Part shown: piece after piece, positions 5,880 to 11,828 of the stretch
Numbering within the stretch: position 1 is the stretch's first letter
How the letters are laid out: each line of letters opens with the position of its first letter
NCBI GenBank assembly: GCA_029260675.1
Contig: JAJDCV010000350.1
Location: forward strand, 1 to 11,828
Length of the DNA: 11,828 nucleotides
Source: Phycisphaeraceae bacterium
GTDB taxonomy: Bacteria > Planctomycetota > Phycisphaerae > Phycisphaerales > Phycisphaeraceae
Direction: 5' to 3'
Notes under the pieces: model-generated
The model's database searches: none
The model's input: the letters and a program-made list of their open reading frames with translations, nothing else
Told to the model about the DNA's origin: nothing
Made by a program: the position numbers and the translations under genes

Positions 5880-7295
5880 AGCCCCGCCCCGGGCACCTCG
5901 GATCCGTGGGCCCTTGCCCCCGCCGGATGCCAGGAATCCCTGGTAATTACGCATCAACAGGCTCGCCTCGATCCGCTGGACAAAGTCCAGCATCACGCTG
6001 ACTACAATCAGAAGCCCCGTGCCACCAAGGAATTGCGTCACGAGGAAGTCAATATCGAAAACGCCTGAGACAATGGTCGGCACCACCGCAATCAGGGCCA
6101 GGAACCCCGCCCCGACGTAGGTGATCCGCTCCATCACGGTCTCCAGGTAGTCCGCGGTCCGGGGACCGGGACGCAGGCCCGGGATGAAGCTGCCGTGGTC
6201 GCGTAGCTGCGTCGCCATCTCCTTGGGCTGGAACTGAACGGTCGTCCAGAAGTAAGCGAAGAAGTAGATCAGCCCGATGTAGGCCACCGTGTACAGGTAG
6301 CCGTTGAACCCGAAGTTTCGGCTTAGGAAATTCACCGTGCCGTACATGGCGTTGTAGAACCCTGACGTATCCTCACCGGGCAGTGTCTGCATGGACGATT
6401 CGAGGTAACTCAGCAGCATCGAGGGGATGATCATCAGCGAACTGGCGAAGATGATCGGCATGACCCCGCCGTGGTTCACACGCAGGGGCAGGTAGCTGCG
6501 CTGCCCGCCGTAGACACGCCGGCCCCGGGTGTGCTTGGCCTGCTGGATCGGGATACGCCTTTGCCCCTGCGTGATAACGATCGAACCCGCGACTACGACC
6601 ACGAACGCCACCGCCAGGAAGATCACCGTCATCGGGGTGTACTGGGCGTCGGCCGCATTGACGTCAAAACCGTTGGCAACCGTCATGACCGCGTTGGGCA
6701 TCCCGGCGATGATCCCGGCGGTGATAATCAGCGAGATCCCGTTGCCGATCCCGTACTTGTCGATCTGCTCACCCAGCCACATCAGGAAGACCGTCCCGCT
6801 GGTCAACGCGACAATACCGCAGGACCAGAACAGGAACGTGTTCTGGTACGTCGGGTAGACCACCGGGGAATCACCGGCCTGGAAAAACTTGAGGTAGACG
6901 ACCGACTGGACCAGGCACAGCCCAACCGTGGCGTAGCGTGTGTATTCCTGGATTTTCTGCCGACCGGCGGGGCCTTCCTTCTGAAGGGCCTTGAGCTTCT
7001 CCCACACCGACCCCAGGAGTTGGAAGATGATCGCCGCGGAGATGTAGGGCATGATCCCCAGCCCGAAGATCGTCGACTGCGTGAGCGACCCGCCGGTGAA
7101 GATGCTGACGAAATCCAGGATGTTCCCCGCCGCGCCGCCGCTCTGCTTCTCCGCCCACGCCTTCATCAGCTCCTGGCTGACGCCCGGCAACGGGATGAAG
7201 AACCCGACCCGGTAGATGCACAACATCCCCAGCGTAAAGAAGATCTTGTTACGTAGCTCGGAGATCCGGAAGATGTTCAGAAACGCTTGGAGCAT
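5877..7295 (-). CDS. secY: Protein translocase subunit SecY
   Basis: SecY is the pore of the Sec channel for export and membrane insertion, working with SecE, SecG and SecA. The 472-residue protein has about ten membrane segments, roughly 18-36, 74-94, 120-138, 152-174, 187-205, 222-242, 277-298, 333-351, 391-412 and 418-438. Landmarks include IPLPG (34-38), the plug/TM2 region FGLGIMPYISAAIIFQLL (77-94), the cytoplasmic loop RRIPIQQAKH then GGQRSYLPLRVNHGGVMPII (246-282), and GLRPGPRTADYL (373-384) before TM9. The tail ends in a Gly/Arg-rich stretch. The ATG at 7293-7295 is fixed by an in-frame stop 14 codons upstream, but no clear ribosome-binding site precedes it; that region is a heptamer array. 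It follows rplO by 130 bases. Confidence 0.98.
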   Translation of the reverse strand: MLQAFLNIFRISELRNKIFFTLGMLCIYRVGFFIPLPGVSQELMKAWAEKQSGGAAGNILDFVSIFTGGSLTQSTIFGLGIMPYISAAIIFQLLGSVWEKLKALQKEGPAGRQKIQEYTRYATVGLCLVQSVVYLKFFQAGDSPVVYPTYQNTFLFWSCGIVALTSGTVFLMWLGEQIDKYGIGNGISLIITAGIIAGMPNAVMTVANGFDVNAADAQYTPMTVIFLAVAFVVVVAGSIVITQGQRRIPIQQAKHTRGRRVYGGQRSYLPLRVNHGGVMPIIFASSLMIIPSMLLSYLESSMQTLPGEDTSGFYNAMYGTVNFLSRNFGFNGYLYTVAYIGLIYFFAYFWTTVQFQPKEMATQLRDHGSFIPGLRPGPRTADYLETVMERITYVGAGFLALIAVVPTIVSGVFDIDFLVTQFLGGTGLLIVVSVMLDFVQRIEASLLMRNYQGFLASGGGKGPRIRGARGGA

Positions 7296-7300
7296 GGGGC

Positions 7301-7335
7301 TTTTAGCCTTTGGCGGTTTGCCGTTAGCCTGATGC
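7301..7335 (+). repeat. Five tandem heptamers of the NNTTAGC type upstream of secY
   Basis: Five seven-base units, TTTTAGC, CTTTGGC, GGTTTGC, CGTTAGC, CTGATGC, follow each other without gaps. All end in GC and most have TT at positions 3-4. They occupy the leader of secY, where a ribosome-binding site would be expected. The same unit recurs at 8833-8846, 10348-10382 and 11661-11688. Confidence 0.6.
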
Positions 7336-7425
7336 TAAGAGTGGCTTCGGTTCCCGATGATTAACCGGGGGTGTCCTGTTCGTTGTCCTGGTATATCAGG
7401 ATGTCGAGGCATGAAACGATTGATG

Positions 7426-7878
7426 TCAGGCGACCGTCGCCGACCCCCCGGCCTGGGTGATCTTTTCCTGGGCCGACTTCGAGAACGACGCGGCGGTGAC
7501 CGAGAGTTTCTTCTGGGTCTCGCCCTTGCCCAGCACCTTCACGGGGAGCTTGTCGTCGCGGATCAACCCGACCTTCACAAGCATCTGGGCGTTGACCTCG
7601 GCCCCGTCGTCAAAGCGTGCGTCCAGGGCGCTGATATTCACCACCGCGAACTGCTTCTTGAACAGGACGTTGGAGAAACCGCGCTTGGCGACCCGCCTGA
7701 ACAGCGGGGTCTGACCGCCCTCACGGCTGGCGCGGATCGAGCCGCTGGCACCCGAACGGGAGCCGGCACCGTTGTGCCCACGCCCACAGGTCTTGCCCGA
7801 GCCCGAGCCGGGGCCACGGCCCACGCGCTTACGCTTCTTATGCTTGCCCACCTTCTCGGTGACTTCATGAATCATCAT
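7426..7878 (-). CDS. rplO: 50S ribosomal protein L15
   Basis: L15 binds 23S rRNA and is needed late in large-subunit assembly. The N-terminal part is the typical extended Gly/Arg/Lys-rich arm: KHKKRKRVGRGPGSGSGKT (about 12-30) and GRGHNGAGSRSG, then EGGQTPLFRRVAKRGFSN. The C-terminal globular part holds VKVLGKGE, the usual L15 strand, and ends ITQAGGSATVA. The 150-residue length is normal. The ATG at 7876-7878 is preceded by AGGAG (7889-7893); a second ATG directly follows, and an upstream start at 7911 would add 11 residues unlike L15. It follows rpsE directly: rpmD (L30), which usually lies between them, is absent. Confidence 0.97.
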   Translation of the reverse strand: MMIHEVTEKVGKHKKRKRVGRGPGSGSGKTCGRGHNGAGSRSGASGSIRASREGGQTPLFRRVAKRGFSNVLFKKQFAVVNISALDARFDDGAEVNAQMLVKVGLIRDDKLPVKVLGKGETQKKLSVTAASFSKSAQEKITQAGGSATVA

Positions 7879-7888
7879 CGCACAGACA

Positions 7889-7893
7889 CTCCT
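7889..7893 (-). promoter_or_regulatory. Ribosome-binding site of rplO
   Basis: AGGAG on the minus strand lies ten bases before the first of two adjacent ATG codons (7876-7878 and 7873-7875). It rules out the longer reading from 7911, which would put the site inside the gene. Confidence 0.65.
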
Positions 7894-7924
7894 GATTACT
7901 CGGCGTAACACGCCGGGGTGTCGC

Positions 7925-8824
7925 TTAGTCCTGGGTCTTTTCGGGTTCCGTTTCCGTCGCTTCCGGGGCTCCCGCAGCCGGGGCCTCGGGGGCCTTGGCT
8001 TCCGGGGTTTTCGGGGCCGCTTCGGTCACCGGGGCCTGCTGGGCCACCGCTTCCGTCACCGGCTTTTCTTCGGCCGGCGCGTCGTCCTGCTTCTGGGCTT
8101 CCGCCTCGGCGGGCTTGGCCTTGGGCTTGGGCTTGATCTGGGTCACGGTCGCGGTCACGCCACGTCCACCGGGTGTGCTCTCGCTGCGACGCCCGCCCTT
8201 GCGACCACCGCCCTTACCGCCACGCTTGCCGCCGCCTTCGTTCTCATCCTTCGCCACAGGCGCCGCCTGCTTGGGTGCCGAGCTGGTCGCGGTGGTGAAC
8301 CGCTTACCCATCGCGATCATCTCATCGACAGCGGTCGATTCGATCTCGACACCGCGGTGGCTGGCGACCTGTTCCTTGGTCCGCAGCCGGGTCAGCCCGT
8401 CGAGCACGGCTTTGCTGAGGTTCTTCTTATTCGTCGACCCGTAGGCCTTGGTCAGGCAGTCCTGAACGCCCACCATCTCCAGCACGGCACGCGCGGTGCC
8501 CCCGGCGATGACGCCGGTACCGGGTCCCGCGGGGATCAGGCGGATCATCGACGCGCCGAACCGGCCCTCGATCTGGTGCGGCAGCGTGCCGTCCTTCAGT
8601 TCGATCCTGACCAGGTTCTTCCGCGCGGCCTTCTGGGCCTTCTCGATGGCGACGGGCACGCCCCGGCCCTTGCCGTAGCCGATCCCGACGCTGCCGCGCC
8701 GATCACCGACCACCACCAGGGCGGCGAAGCTGAAGCGACGACCACCCTTGACCACCGTCGCGGTTCGGAAGATCCCGACCGTGGTTGATTCCAGTGCCTG
8801 TGTGTCTTCTAGTAATTCCGGCAT
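7925..8824 (-). CDS. rpsE: 30S ribosomal protein S5 with ~120-residue C-terminal extension
   Basis: S5 sits where messenger RNA enters the small subunit and affects decoding accuracy. The normal S5 body covers residues ~12-165: VVKGGRRFSF (25-34), VGIGYGKGRGVPVAIEKA (46-63), then PAGPGTGVIAGGTARAVLE (98-116) and AYGSTNKKNLSKAVLDGL (127-144). From about 175 comes an unusual tail: a basic glycine-rich block, GGGKRGGKGGGRKGGRR (197-213), then KPKPKAKP, then an Ala/Pro/Glu-rich acidic stretch to residue 299. E. coli S5 is about 167 residues. The tail stays in the same frame with similar base composition and no stop, so it looks like a real extension rather than a frameshift. ATG at 8822-8824, GAGG seven bases upstream. 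Confidence 0.97.
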   Translation of the reverse strand: MPELLEDTQALESTTVGIFRTATVVKGGRRFSFAALVVVGDRRGSVGIGYGKGRGVPVAIEKAQKAARKNLVRIELKDGTLPHQIEGRFGASMIRLIPAGPGTGVIAGGTARAVLEMVGVQDCLTKAYGSTNKKNLSKAVLDGLTRLRTKEQVASHRGVEIESTAVDEMIAMGKRFTTATSSAPKQAAPVAKDENEGGGKRGGKGGGRKGGRRSESTPGGRGVTATVTQIKPKPKAKPAEAEAQKQDDAPAEEKPVTEAVAQQAPVTEAAPKTPEAKAPEAPAAGAPEATETEPEKTQD

Positions 8825-8832
8825 GTTGTTCC

Positions 8833-8846
8833 TCTAAACGCTAACC
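8833..8846 (-). repeat. Two heptamers of the NNTTAGC type in the rplR-rpsE gap
   Basis: On the minus strand two adjacent units read GGTTAGC and GTTTAGA. They end at the rpsE ribosome-binding site. A hairpin follows at 8846-8865 (CCGTGGCC/GGC-CACGG with one bulged base). Confidence 0.4.
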
Positions 8847-8877
8847 CGTGGCCGAAGGCACACGGAGATGAGCCTGG

Positions 8878-9228
8878 TTACAGCCCAAGGCCGCCCTCGC
8901 GGGCGGCATCGGCCAGGGCCTTGACCCTGCCGTGATATCGAAAACCATTCCGGTCGAACGACACCTGGTTGATCCCGGCGTCCTTCGCCTGCTTGGCGAT
9001 CTGCTTGCCCACCTCGACCGCGGCGGCGATGTTCCCGCCCTTGCCAACCTTAACGGTGCTGGCGGACACCAGCGTCTTGCCGTCCAGGTCGTCGATGATC
9101 TGGGCGTACATGTGGTTGAGGCTGCGGAACACCGTCAGACGGGGGCGCTGCGGCGTGCCGATGACACGCTTGCGGATCCCGGTCTTGCGGCGTTTGCGGC
9201 GTACGGTCTTGAGTTTGAATTTGTCCAT
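8878..9228 (-). CDS. rplR: 50S ribosomal protein L18
   Basis: L18 binds 5S rRNA together with L5 and attaches it to the large subunit. The 116-residue protein starts with a strongly basic arm (KLKTVRRKRRKTGIRKRV), followed by the family signature RPRLTVFRSLNHMYAQIIDD (about 28-47), LVSASTVK, and the C-terminal SFDRNGFRYHGRVKALADAAREGGLGL, the usual L18 ending. Length is normal. ATG at 9226-9228, with only a weak GGGA upstream. It keeps the normal spc order between rplF and rpsE. The rplE product in this window is its 5S partner. Confidence 0.97.
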   Translation of the reverse strand: MDKFKLKTVRRKRRKTGIRKRVIGTPQRPRLTVFRSLNHMYAQIIDDLDGKTLVSASTVKVGKGGNIAAAVEVGKQIAKQAKDAGINQVSFDRNGFRYHGRVKALADAAREGGLGL

Positions 9229-9259
9229 CGTTTCGTTTCCCAGTGCCGGGTTTATGCCC

Positions 9260-9273
9260 GGGTTCGGGGTTCT
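9260..9273 (+). repeat. Two heptamers of the GGGTTCN type in the rplF-rplR gap
   Basis: GGGTTCG and GGGTTCT lie side by side, the same unit as in the array at 4431-4479. Just before them is a small hairpin, CCGGG/CCCGG at 9246-9261. Two copies alone could be chance; the match with the larger array makes it worth noting. Confidence 0.35.
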
Positions 9274-9291
9274 TAAAATCTGTGTCCGTGC

Positions 9292-9831
9292 TTACCCGCC
9301 GCTGGCGAAGGCCTTGCCCTGCTTGCGGATGATGTGTTCGTCGGCGTACTTGATGCCACGTCCGTTGTAAGGCTCGGGCTTGCGGTGGGCCCGGATCTCC
9401 GCGGCGACCTGCCCGACCAGCTGCTTGTCCGCGCCGCTGATCTTCAGCTTGTTCTGCTGGATATCCACCGTGATCCCCGCAGGCACGTTCACGACCCGGG
9501 TGTCGGCGTAACCGACCTTCAGGTTGACCTTGTTGCCCTGGAGCTTGGCGGTCCAGCCCACGCCGTTGATCTCCAGGTGCTTCTCGAAGCCCTTGGTCAC
9601 GCCCTCGATCATGTTGAAAATCAGCGACCGGGTCAGCCCGTGCATCGCCTTGGTCTGGCGCGAGTCGTCCTTGCGTTCGACGACGACTTCATCGCCCTCG
9701 ACCTTGACGGTGACCTCGGGGCGGTGGCTGATGCTCAGCCGGTTGCTCCCGGCTTCGACCGTGACCTGGTTACCGCTGACCGACACCTTGGTGCCGGCGA
9801 GGGGGACGGGTTTTTTACCGATACGGGACAT
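9292..9831 (-). CDS. rplF: 50S ribosomal protein L6
   Basis: L6 lies near the base of the stalk by the sarcin-ricin loop, where elongation factors act. The 179-residue product starts MSRIGKKPVPL and has the two repeated alpha/beta domains of the family (about 1-80 and 85-179). Visible landmarks are TKAMHGLTRSLIFNMIEGVTKGFEK (60-84), LEINGVGWTAKLQG, and the second-domain rRNA-binding signature EIRAHRKPEPYNGRGIKY. Length is normal. ATG at 9829-9831, with AAGG (9841-9844) about nine bases upstream. It sits between rpsH and rplR as in most bacteria. Confidence 0.97.
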   Translation of the reverse strand: MSRIGKKPVPLAGTKVSVSGNQVTVEAGSNRLSISHRPEVTVKVEGDEVVVERKDDSRQTKAMHGLTRSLIFNMIEGVTKGFEKHLEINGVGWTAKLQGNKVNLKVGYADTRVVNVPAGITVDIQQNKLKISGADKQLVGQVAAEIRAHRKPEPYNGRGIKYADEHIIRKQGKAFASGG

Positions 9832-9857
9832 CGCTTGAATCCTTAATCCGCGGTTGG

Positions 9858-9893
9858 GGGCACACGCCCTTCTCCGCTTCTGGGCTTACGCCC
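9858..9893. repeat. Two GGGC-NNNC-GCCC mini-hairpins between rpsH and rplF
   Basis: GGGC-ACAC-GCCC (9858-9869) and GGGC-TTAC-GCCC (9882-9893) are two four-pair hairpins with four-base loops. A third of the same form, GGGC-ACGC-GCCC, is at 3864-3875. The stems are short, so function is uncertain; the shared form is the reason to record them. Confidence 0.35.
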
Positions 9894-9896
9894 GGT

Positions 9897-10295
9897 TTAC
9901 TCCACCGTACACAACAACTCGCCGCCCACGTGCTGCTGCCTGGCCTTGCGGTCAGACATCACGCCGCTGGACGTGCTGACGATCACGATCCCCAGCCCGC
10001 CTAACGGCCTGGGCAGGAGCTCGGCCTTGGTATACACCCGGCAGCCGGGCTTGCTCTCACGCCTAAGCGTGTGGATTAACTGCTCGCCGTTGGGGCCGTA
10101 ACGCAGGTCCACACGCAGGATCCCCTGCCGGCCGTCGTCGATCACGCTGTAATCCGAGACGTAGCCCTCGTCCTTTAGAACCTGGGCGATGCCGGAGCAG
10201 ATCTTGCTGTTGCGGCAATCGACCTTCTTGGCCTTATTGCGGGCCGCGTTGCGGATCCGGGTAATCATGTCTGCGATGGGGTCTGATAGAGACAT
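9897..10295 (-). CDS. rpsH: 30S ribosomal protein S8
   Basis: S8 binds the central domain of 16S rRNA early in assembly; in E. coli it also represses the spc operon by binding the rplE leader. The 132-residue protein begins MSLSDPIADMITRIRNA, continues with KDEGYVSDY and the GILRVDLRYG strand, and has the C-terminal signature GGLGIVIVSTSSGVMSDRKA followed by VGGELLCTVE. Length is normal. ATG at 10293-10295; the best upstream site is AAGG about 12 bases away, so initiation is weakly marked. The 86-base gap to rpsN contains a heptamer array. I could not find a clear copy of the S8 target helix in the rplE leader by eye. Confidence 0.97.
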   Translation of the reverse strand: MSLSDPIADMITRIRNAARNKAKKVDCRNSKICSGIAQVLKDEGYVSDYSVIDDGRQGILRVDLRYGPNGEQLIHTLRRESKPGCRVYTKAELLPRPLGGLGIVIVSTSSGVMSDRKARQQHVGGELLCTVE

Positions 10296-10347
10296 TACGT
10301 TTGGGCCTTACCTGTGAGTTTCTCGCGTGTTCAATCTCTCTTGCCAA

Positions 10348-10382
10348 GCTGTTAGCAAACGGCTAATCGCTAACCGCTTGCC
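10348..10382 (-). repeat. Five tandem heptamers of the NNTTAGC type between rpsN and rpsH
   Basis: On the plus strand five units each begin with GC: GCTGTTA, GCAAACG, GCTAATC, GCTAACC, GCTTGCC. On the minus strand they read as the NNTTAGC type. The last base overlaps the rpsN stop codon (10382-10384), so the array begins directly at the end of that gene. Confidence 0.6.
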
Positions 10383-10651
10383 TACCACGACGCCTTACGC
10401 ATCCCCGGGACCTTGCCTTCCAGCGCCAGCTCACGCAGCTTGATCCGGGAGATACCGAACTTGCGGTACACCGAGCGGGTCCGACCGGTCAGGGCACAGT
10501 GGTTTCGGTACCGGGTCGGGCTGGCGTTACGGGGCAGCTTCTGCAAGCCCGCGTAGTCGCCCTCGGCCTTGAGCTTCCGCCGAAGGTCGGCGTACTTGTC
10601 GATGGTCTTCTTGACCTTTGCCATCCGGATGCTGGTTGACTTCGATGCCAT
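10382..10651 (-). CDS. rpsN: 30S ribosomal protein S14, zinc-free type
   Basis: S14 is a small-subunit head protein needed late in assembly. The 89-residue product has KYADLRRKLKAEGDYAGLQKL-like N-terminal helices, then PRNASPTRYRNHCALTGRTR and the conserved SVYRKFGISRIKLRELALEG, ending VPGMRKASW. It has no CxxC pairs, so it is the longer form without bound zinc, in contrast to the 61-residue zinc form often found in spc operons. The ATG at 10649-10651 gives the N-terminal length typical of this type; an internal ATG (residue 10) would shorten the helix. The upstream site is weak. Order between rplE and rpsH is standard. Confidence 0.96.
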   Translation of the reverse strand: MASKSTSIRMAKVKKTIDKYADLRRKLKAEGDYAGLQKLPRNASPTRYRNHCALTGRTRSVYRKFGISRIKLRELALEGKVPGMRKASW

Positions 10652-10701
10652 GGTTTTCTCTTACCTGTTTCGGTGGTGGGTGCCGTGCTTACGCTTTTGT
10701 A

Positions 10702-11268
10702 TCAGTTCTTTTCTTCGGGCTTGATCAGCGGGAAACCCATCTCCGTCAGCGCGGCCCGGGTGATCTCGTCGGTGCTGCGCTTGAAGACCAGGTTGATGTG
10801 CATCCCGTGGGTGAACTGGGCCTGGGCCATGTCGATCTCGGGGAAGATCCCCTGCTCGTTCACGCCGAAGGAGTAGTTGCCCCGCCCGTCGAGCTTGTCC
10901 TTCAGGCCACGGAAGTCCTTGATCCGGGGGATCGCCACCGTGATCAGCCGGTCCAGGAACTCCCACATCCGGTCGCTACGGAGGGTGACCATCGCGCCGA
11001 CCTCGTAGCCTGCACGCAGCTTGAAGTTGGCGACGGACTTCTTGGCCTTCTTGACGATCGGCTTCTGACCGGAGATCAACGCCAGGTCAGACAGCACCTG
11101 CTCGCGGGCCTTGGGGTTCAGCTTCGTGCCCTCCAGCTGCTTGCCCATCCCCACGTTGATGACGATCTTGTCAAGCGTCGGCAGAGCCATGGGGTTACTG
11201 ATCCCAAAGTCCTTGCCGAGCTTCGTGGCGACCTGCTCGTTGTATTGTTTCTTTAACCGCGGGGTCAT
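10702..11268 (-). CDS. rplE: 50S ribosomal protein L5
   Basis: L5 binds 5S rRNA with L18 and contacts the P-site tRNA. The 188-residue product starts MTPRLKKQYNEQV and shows LDKIVINVGMGKQ (about 32-44), the SGQKPIVKKAKKSVANFKLR segment (65-84), VGAMVTLRSDRMWEFLDRL (90-108), IPRIKDFRGL, NYSFGVNEQGIFPEI, and the C-terminal THGMHINLVF. This is full length. ATG at 11266-11268 with AGGA seven bases upstream. It follows rplX by 47 bases; the gap holds a five-pair hairpin GAGAG/CTCTC at 11292-11304. Confidence 0.98.
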   Translation of the reverse strand: MTPRLKKQYNEQVATKLGKDFGISNPMALPTLDKIVINVGMGKQLEGTKLNPKAREQVLSDLALISGQKPIVKKAKKSVANFKLRAGYEVGAMVTLRSDRMWEFLDRLITVAIPRIKDFRGLKDKLDGRGNYSFGVNEQGIFPEIDMAQAQFTHGMHINLVFKRSTDEITRAALTEMGFPLIKPEEKN

Positions 11269-11315
11269 GGTTCAGTCCTGCTTTTGTTAGCGAGAGTGGC
11301 TCTCCGCCTTGTTGC

Positions 11316-11651
11316 TTACTTGCGTGCCTTTTTCAGGTCCGGGCCCAGCTGCTCGCCGGTGCTGGCGGCCACACGGATCTTCGAGCCGTCGTCCTTGGTG
11401 ACGAACCGCACACGGGTCGGCTTCCCGGCCGCCGCGGGCGAGACATTGGAGATGTGGATCGGCATCTCCTTGTGCACCACCCCGCCCTGGGGGTTGGTCT
11501 GGCTGGGCTTGACGTGCTTGGTCCGGACGTTCACGCCCTCGACCACCACCTGATCCTTCTCCGTCACCACGCGCAGGATCTTGCCCTGCTTGCCCTTGCT
11601 CGAGCCCGCGGTGACGATGACGTTGTCGCCTTTTCTTACGTGTCGTGCCAT
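11316..11651 (-). CDS. rplX: 50S ribosomal protein L24
   Basis: L24 is one of the proteins that starts large-subunit assembly and lies near the exit tunnel. The 111-residue product begins MARHVRKGDNVIVTAGSSKG, a KOW motif that binds rRNA (about 7-33, ending KGKQGKILRV), then VEGVNVRTKHVKPSQTNPQG, a clear L24 signature, and MPIHISNVSP. Length is normal. ATG at 11649-11651; AAAGG (11660-11664) eight bases upstream serves as the ribosome-binding site and overlaps the end of a heptamer array. It follows rplN by 45 bases. Confidence 0.97.
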   Translation of the reverse strand: MARHVRKGDNVIVTAGSSKGKQGKILRVVTEKDQVVVEGVNVRTKHVKPSQTNPQGGVVHKEMPIHISNVSPAAAGKPTRVRFVTKDDGSKIRVAASTGEQLGPDLKKARK

Positions 11652-11660
11652 TGCTGAAAC

Positions 11661-11688
11661 CTTTAGCGTTTAGCTCTTAGCCCTTAGC
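11661..11688 (+). repeat. Four perfect tandem heptamers NNTTAGC between rplN and rplX
   Basis: CTTTAGC, GTTTAGC, TCTTAGC and CCTTAGC follow one another without gaps; the last five bases are identical in all four. On the minus strand the final unit supplies the AAAGG used as the rplX ribosome-binding site. This is the cleanest array of the type in the window. Confidence 0.7.
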
Positions 11689-11696
11689 CGCGGTGG

Positions 11697-11828
11697 TCAG
11701 ACCACCTCCGACGCCAGGGAGACGATCTTCATAAAATTCTTCTCACGCAGCTCCCGGGCGACCGCCCCGAAGATGCGGGTGCCCCGGGGGTTCCCGTCGT
11801 CGTCGATCAGGACCACGGCGCTGCGGTC
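11697..11828 (-). CDS. rplN: 50S ribosomal protein L14, C-terminal part (cut by window edge)
   Basis: L14 lies on the subunit interface and forms bridges to the small subunit. Only the last 43 residues are in the window. They read DRSAVVLIDDDGNPRGTRIF and then GAVARELREKNFMKIVSLAS, ending EVV with stop TGA at 11697-11699. The GTRIFG.VARELR..NFMKIVSLA block is the standard end of L14. The reading frame is intact up to the edge; the start lies beyond it. It is the first gene of the spc cluster seen here, followed by rplX, as in most bacteria. Confidence 0.95.
   Translation of the reverse strand, partial: DRSAVVLIDDDGNPRGTRIFGAVARELREKNFMKIVSLASEVV

Noticed and set aside
6471..7256. Long plus-strand open frame across secY
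   Set aside because: Antisense to a well-conserved SecY; composition is rich in Asp, Arg and Pro with no domain pattern.
7879..7911. Eleven-residue N-terminal extension of L15
   Set aside because: It would place the AGGAG ribosome-binding site inside the gene and has no counterpart in L15.

Overview
The window is a bacterial chromosome segment of roughly 60-65% G+C (judged by eye). It is dominated by the spc and alpha ribosomal-protein clusters, all on the minus strand and reading from the right edge to the left: rplN (3' end only), rplX, rplE, rpsN, rpsH, rplF, rplR, rpsE, rplO, secY, map, infA, rpmJ, rpsM, rpsK, rpoA, rplQ. A stem-loop with a T tract lies just past rplQ. Beyond it, converging on the plus strand, is the 3' part of an unrelated gene for an exported phosphodiester-glycosidase-like protein with a PEP-CTERM tail.

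The gene content suggests a planctomycete-like bacterium, perhaps of the class Phycisphaerae; this is inference, not proof. Supporting points are a PEP-CTERM surface protein, no rpmD between rpsE and rplO, no adk between secY and map, no rpsD between rpsK and rpoA, and long low-complexity C-terminal tails on S5 and L17. No promoter could be assigned with confidence inside the cluster, so transcription probably enters from upstream of the right edge.

The genes form one functional set: large- and small-subunit ribosomal proteins, the SecY channel for membrane insertion and export, methionine aminopeptidase for trimming new chains, initiation factor IF-1, and the alpha subunit of RNA polymerase. 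All look intact except rplN, which the window edge cuts. rpmJ (37 codons) is easily missed because it is so short.

The unusual part is the spacing. The genes never overlap and are separated by gaps of 45 to 252 bases, loose for such a cluster. Several gaps hold tandem seven-base repeats of two kinds: NNTTAGC and RGGGTYY. Two gaps share a 28-base palindromic element, and the rpsM-rpsK gap is packed with perfect inverted repeats. No stretch over 300 bases lacks a gene. I found no CRISPR array, tRNA, rRNA, insertion sequence or defence system, and no evidence of a wholly new system; the repeat-filled gaps are the best lead.
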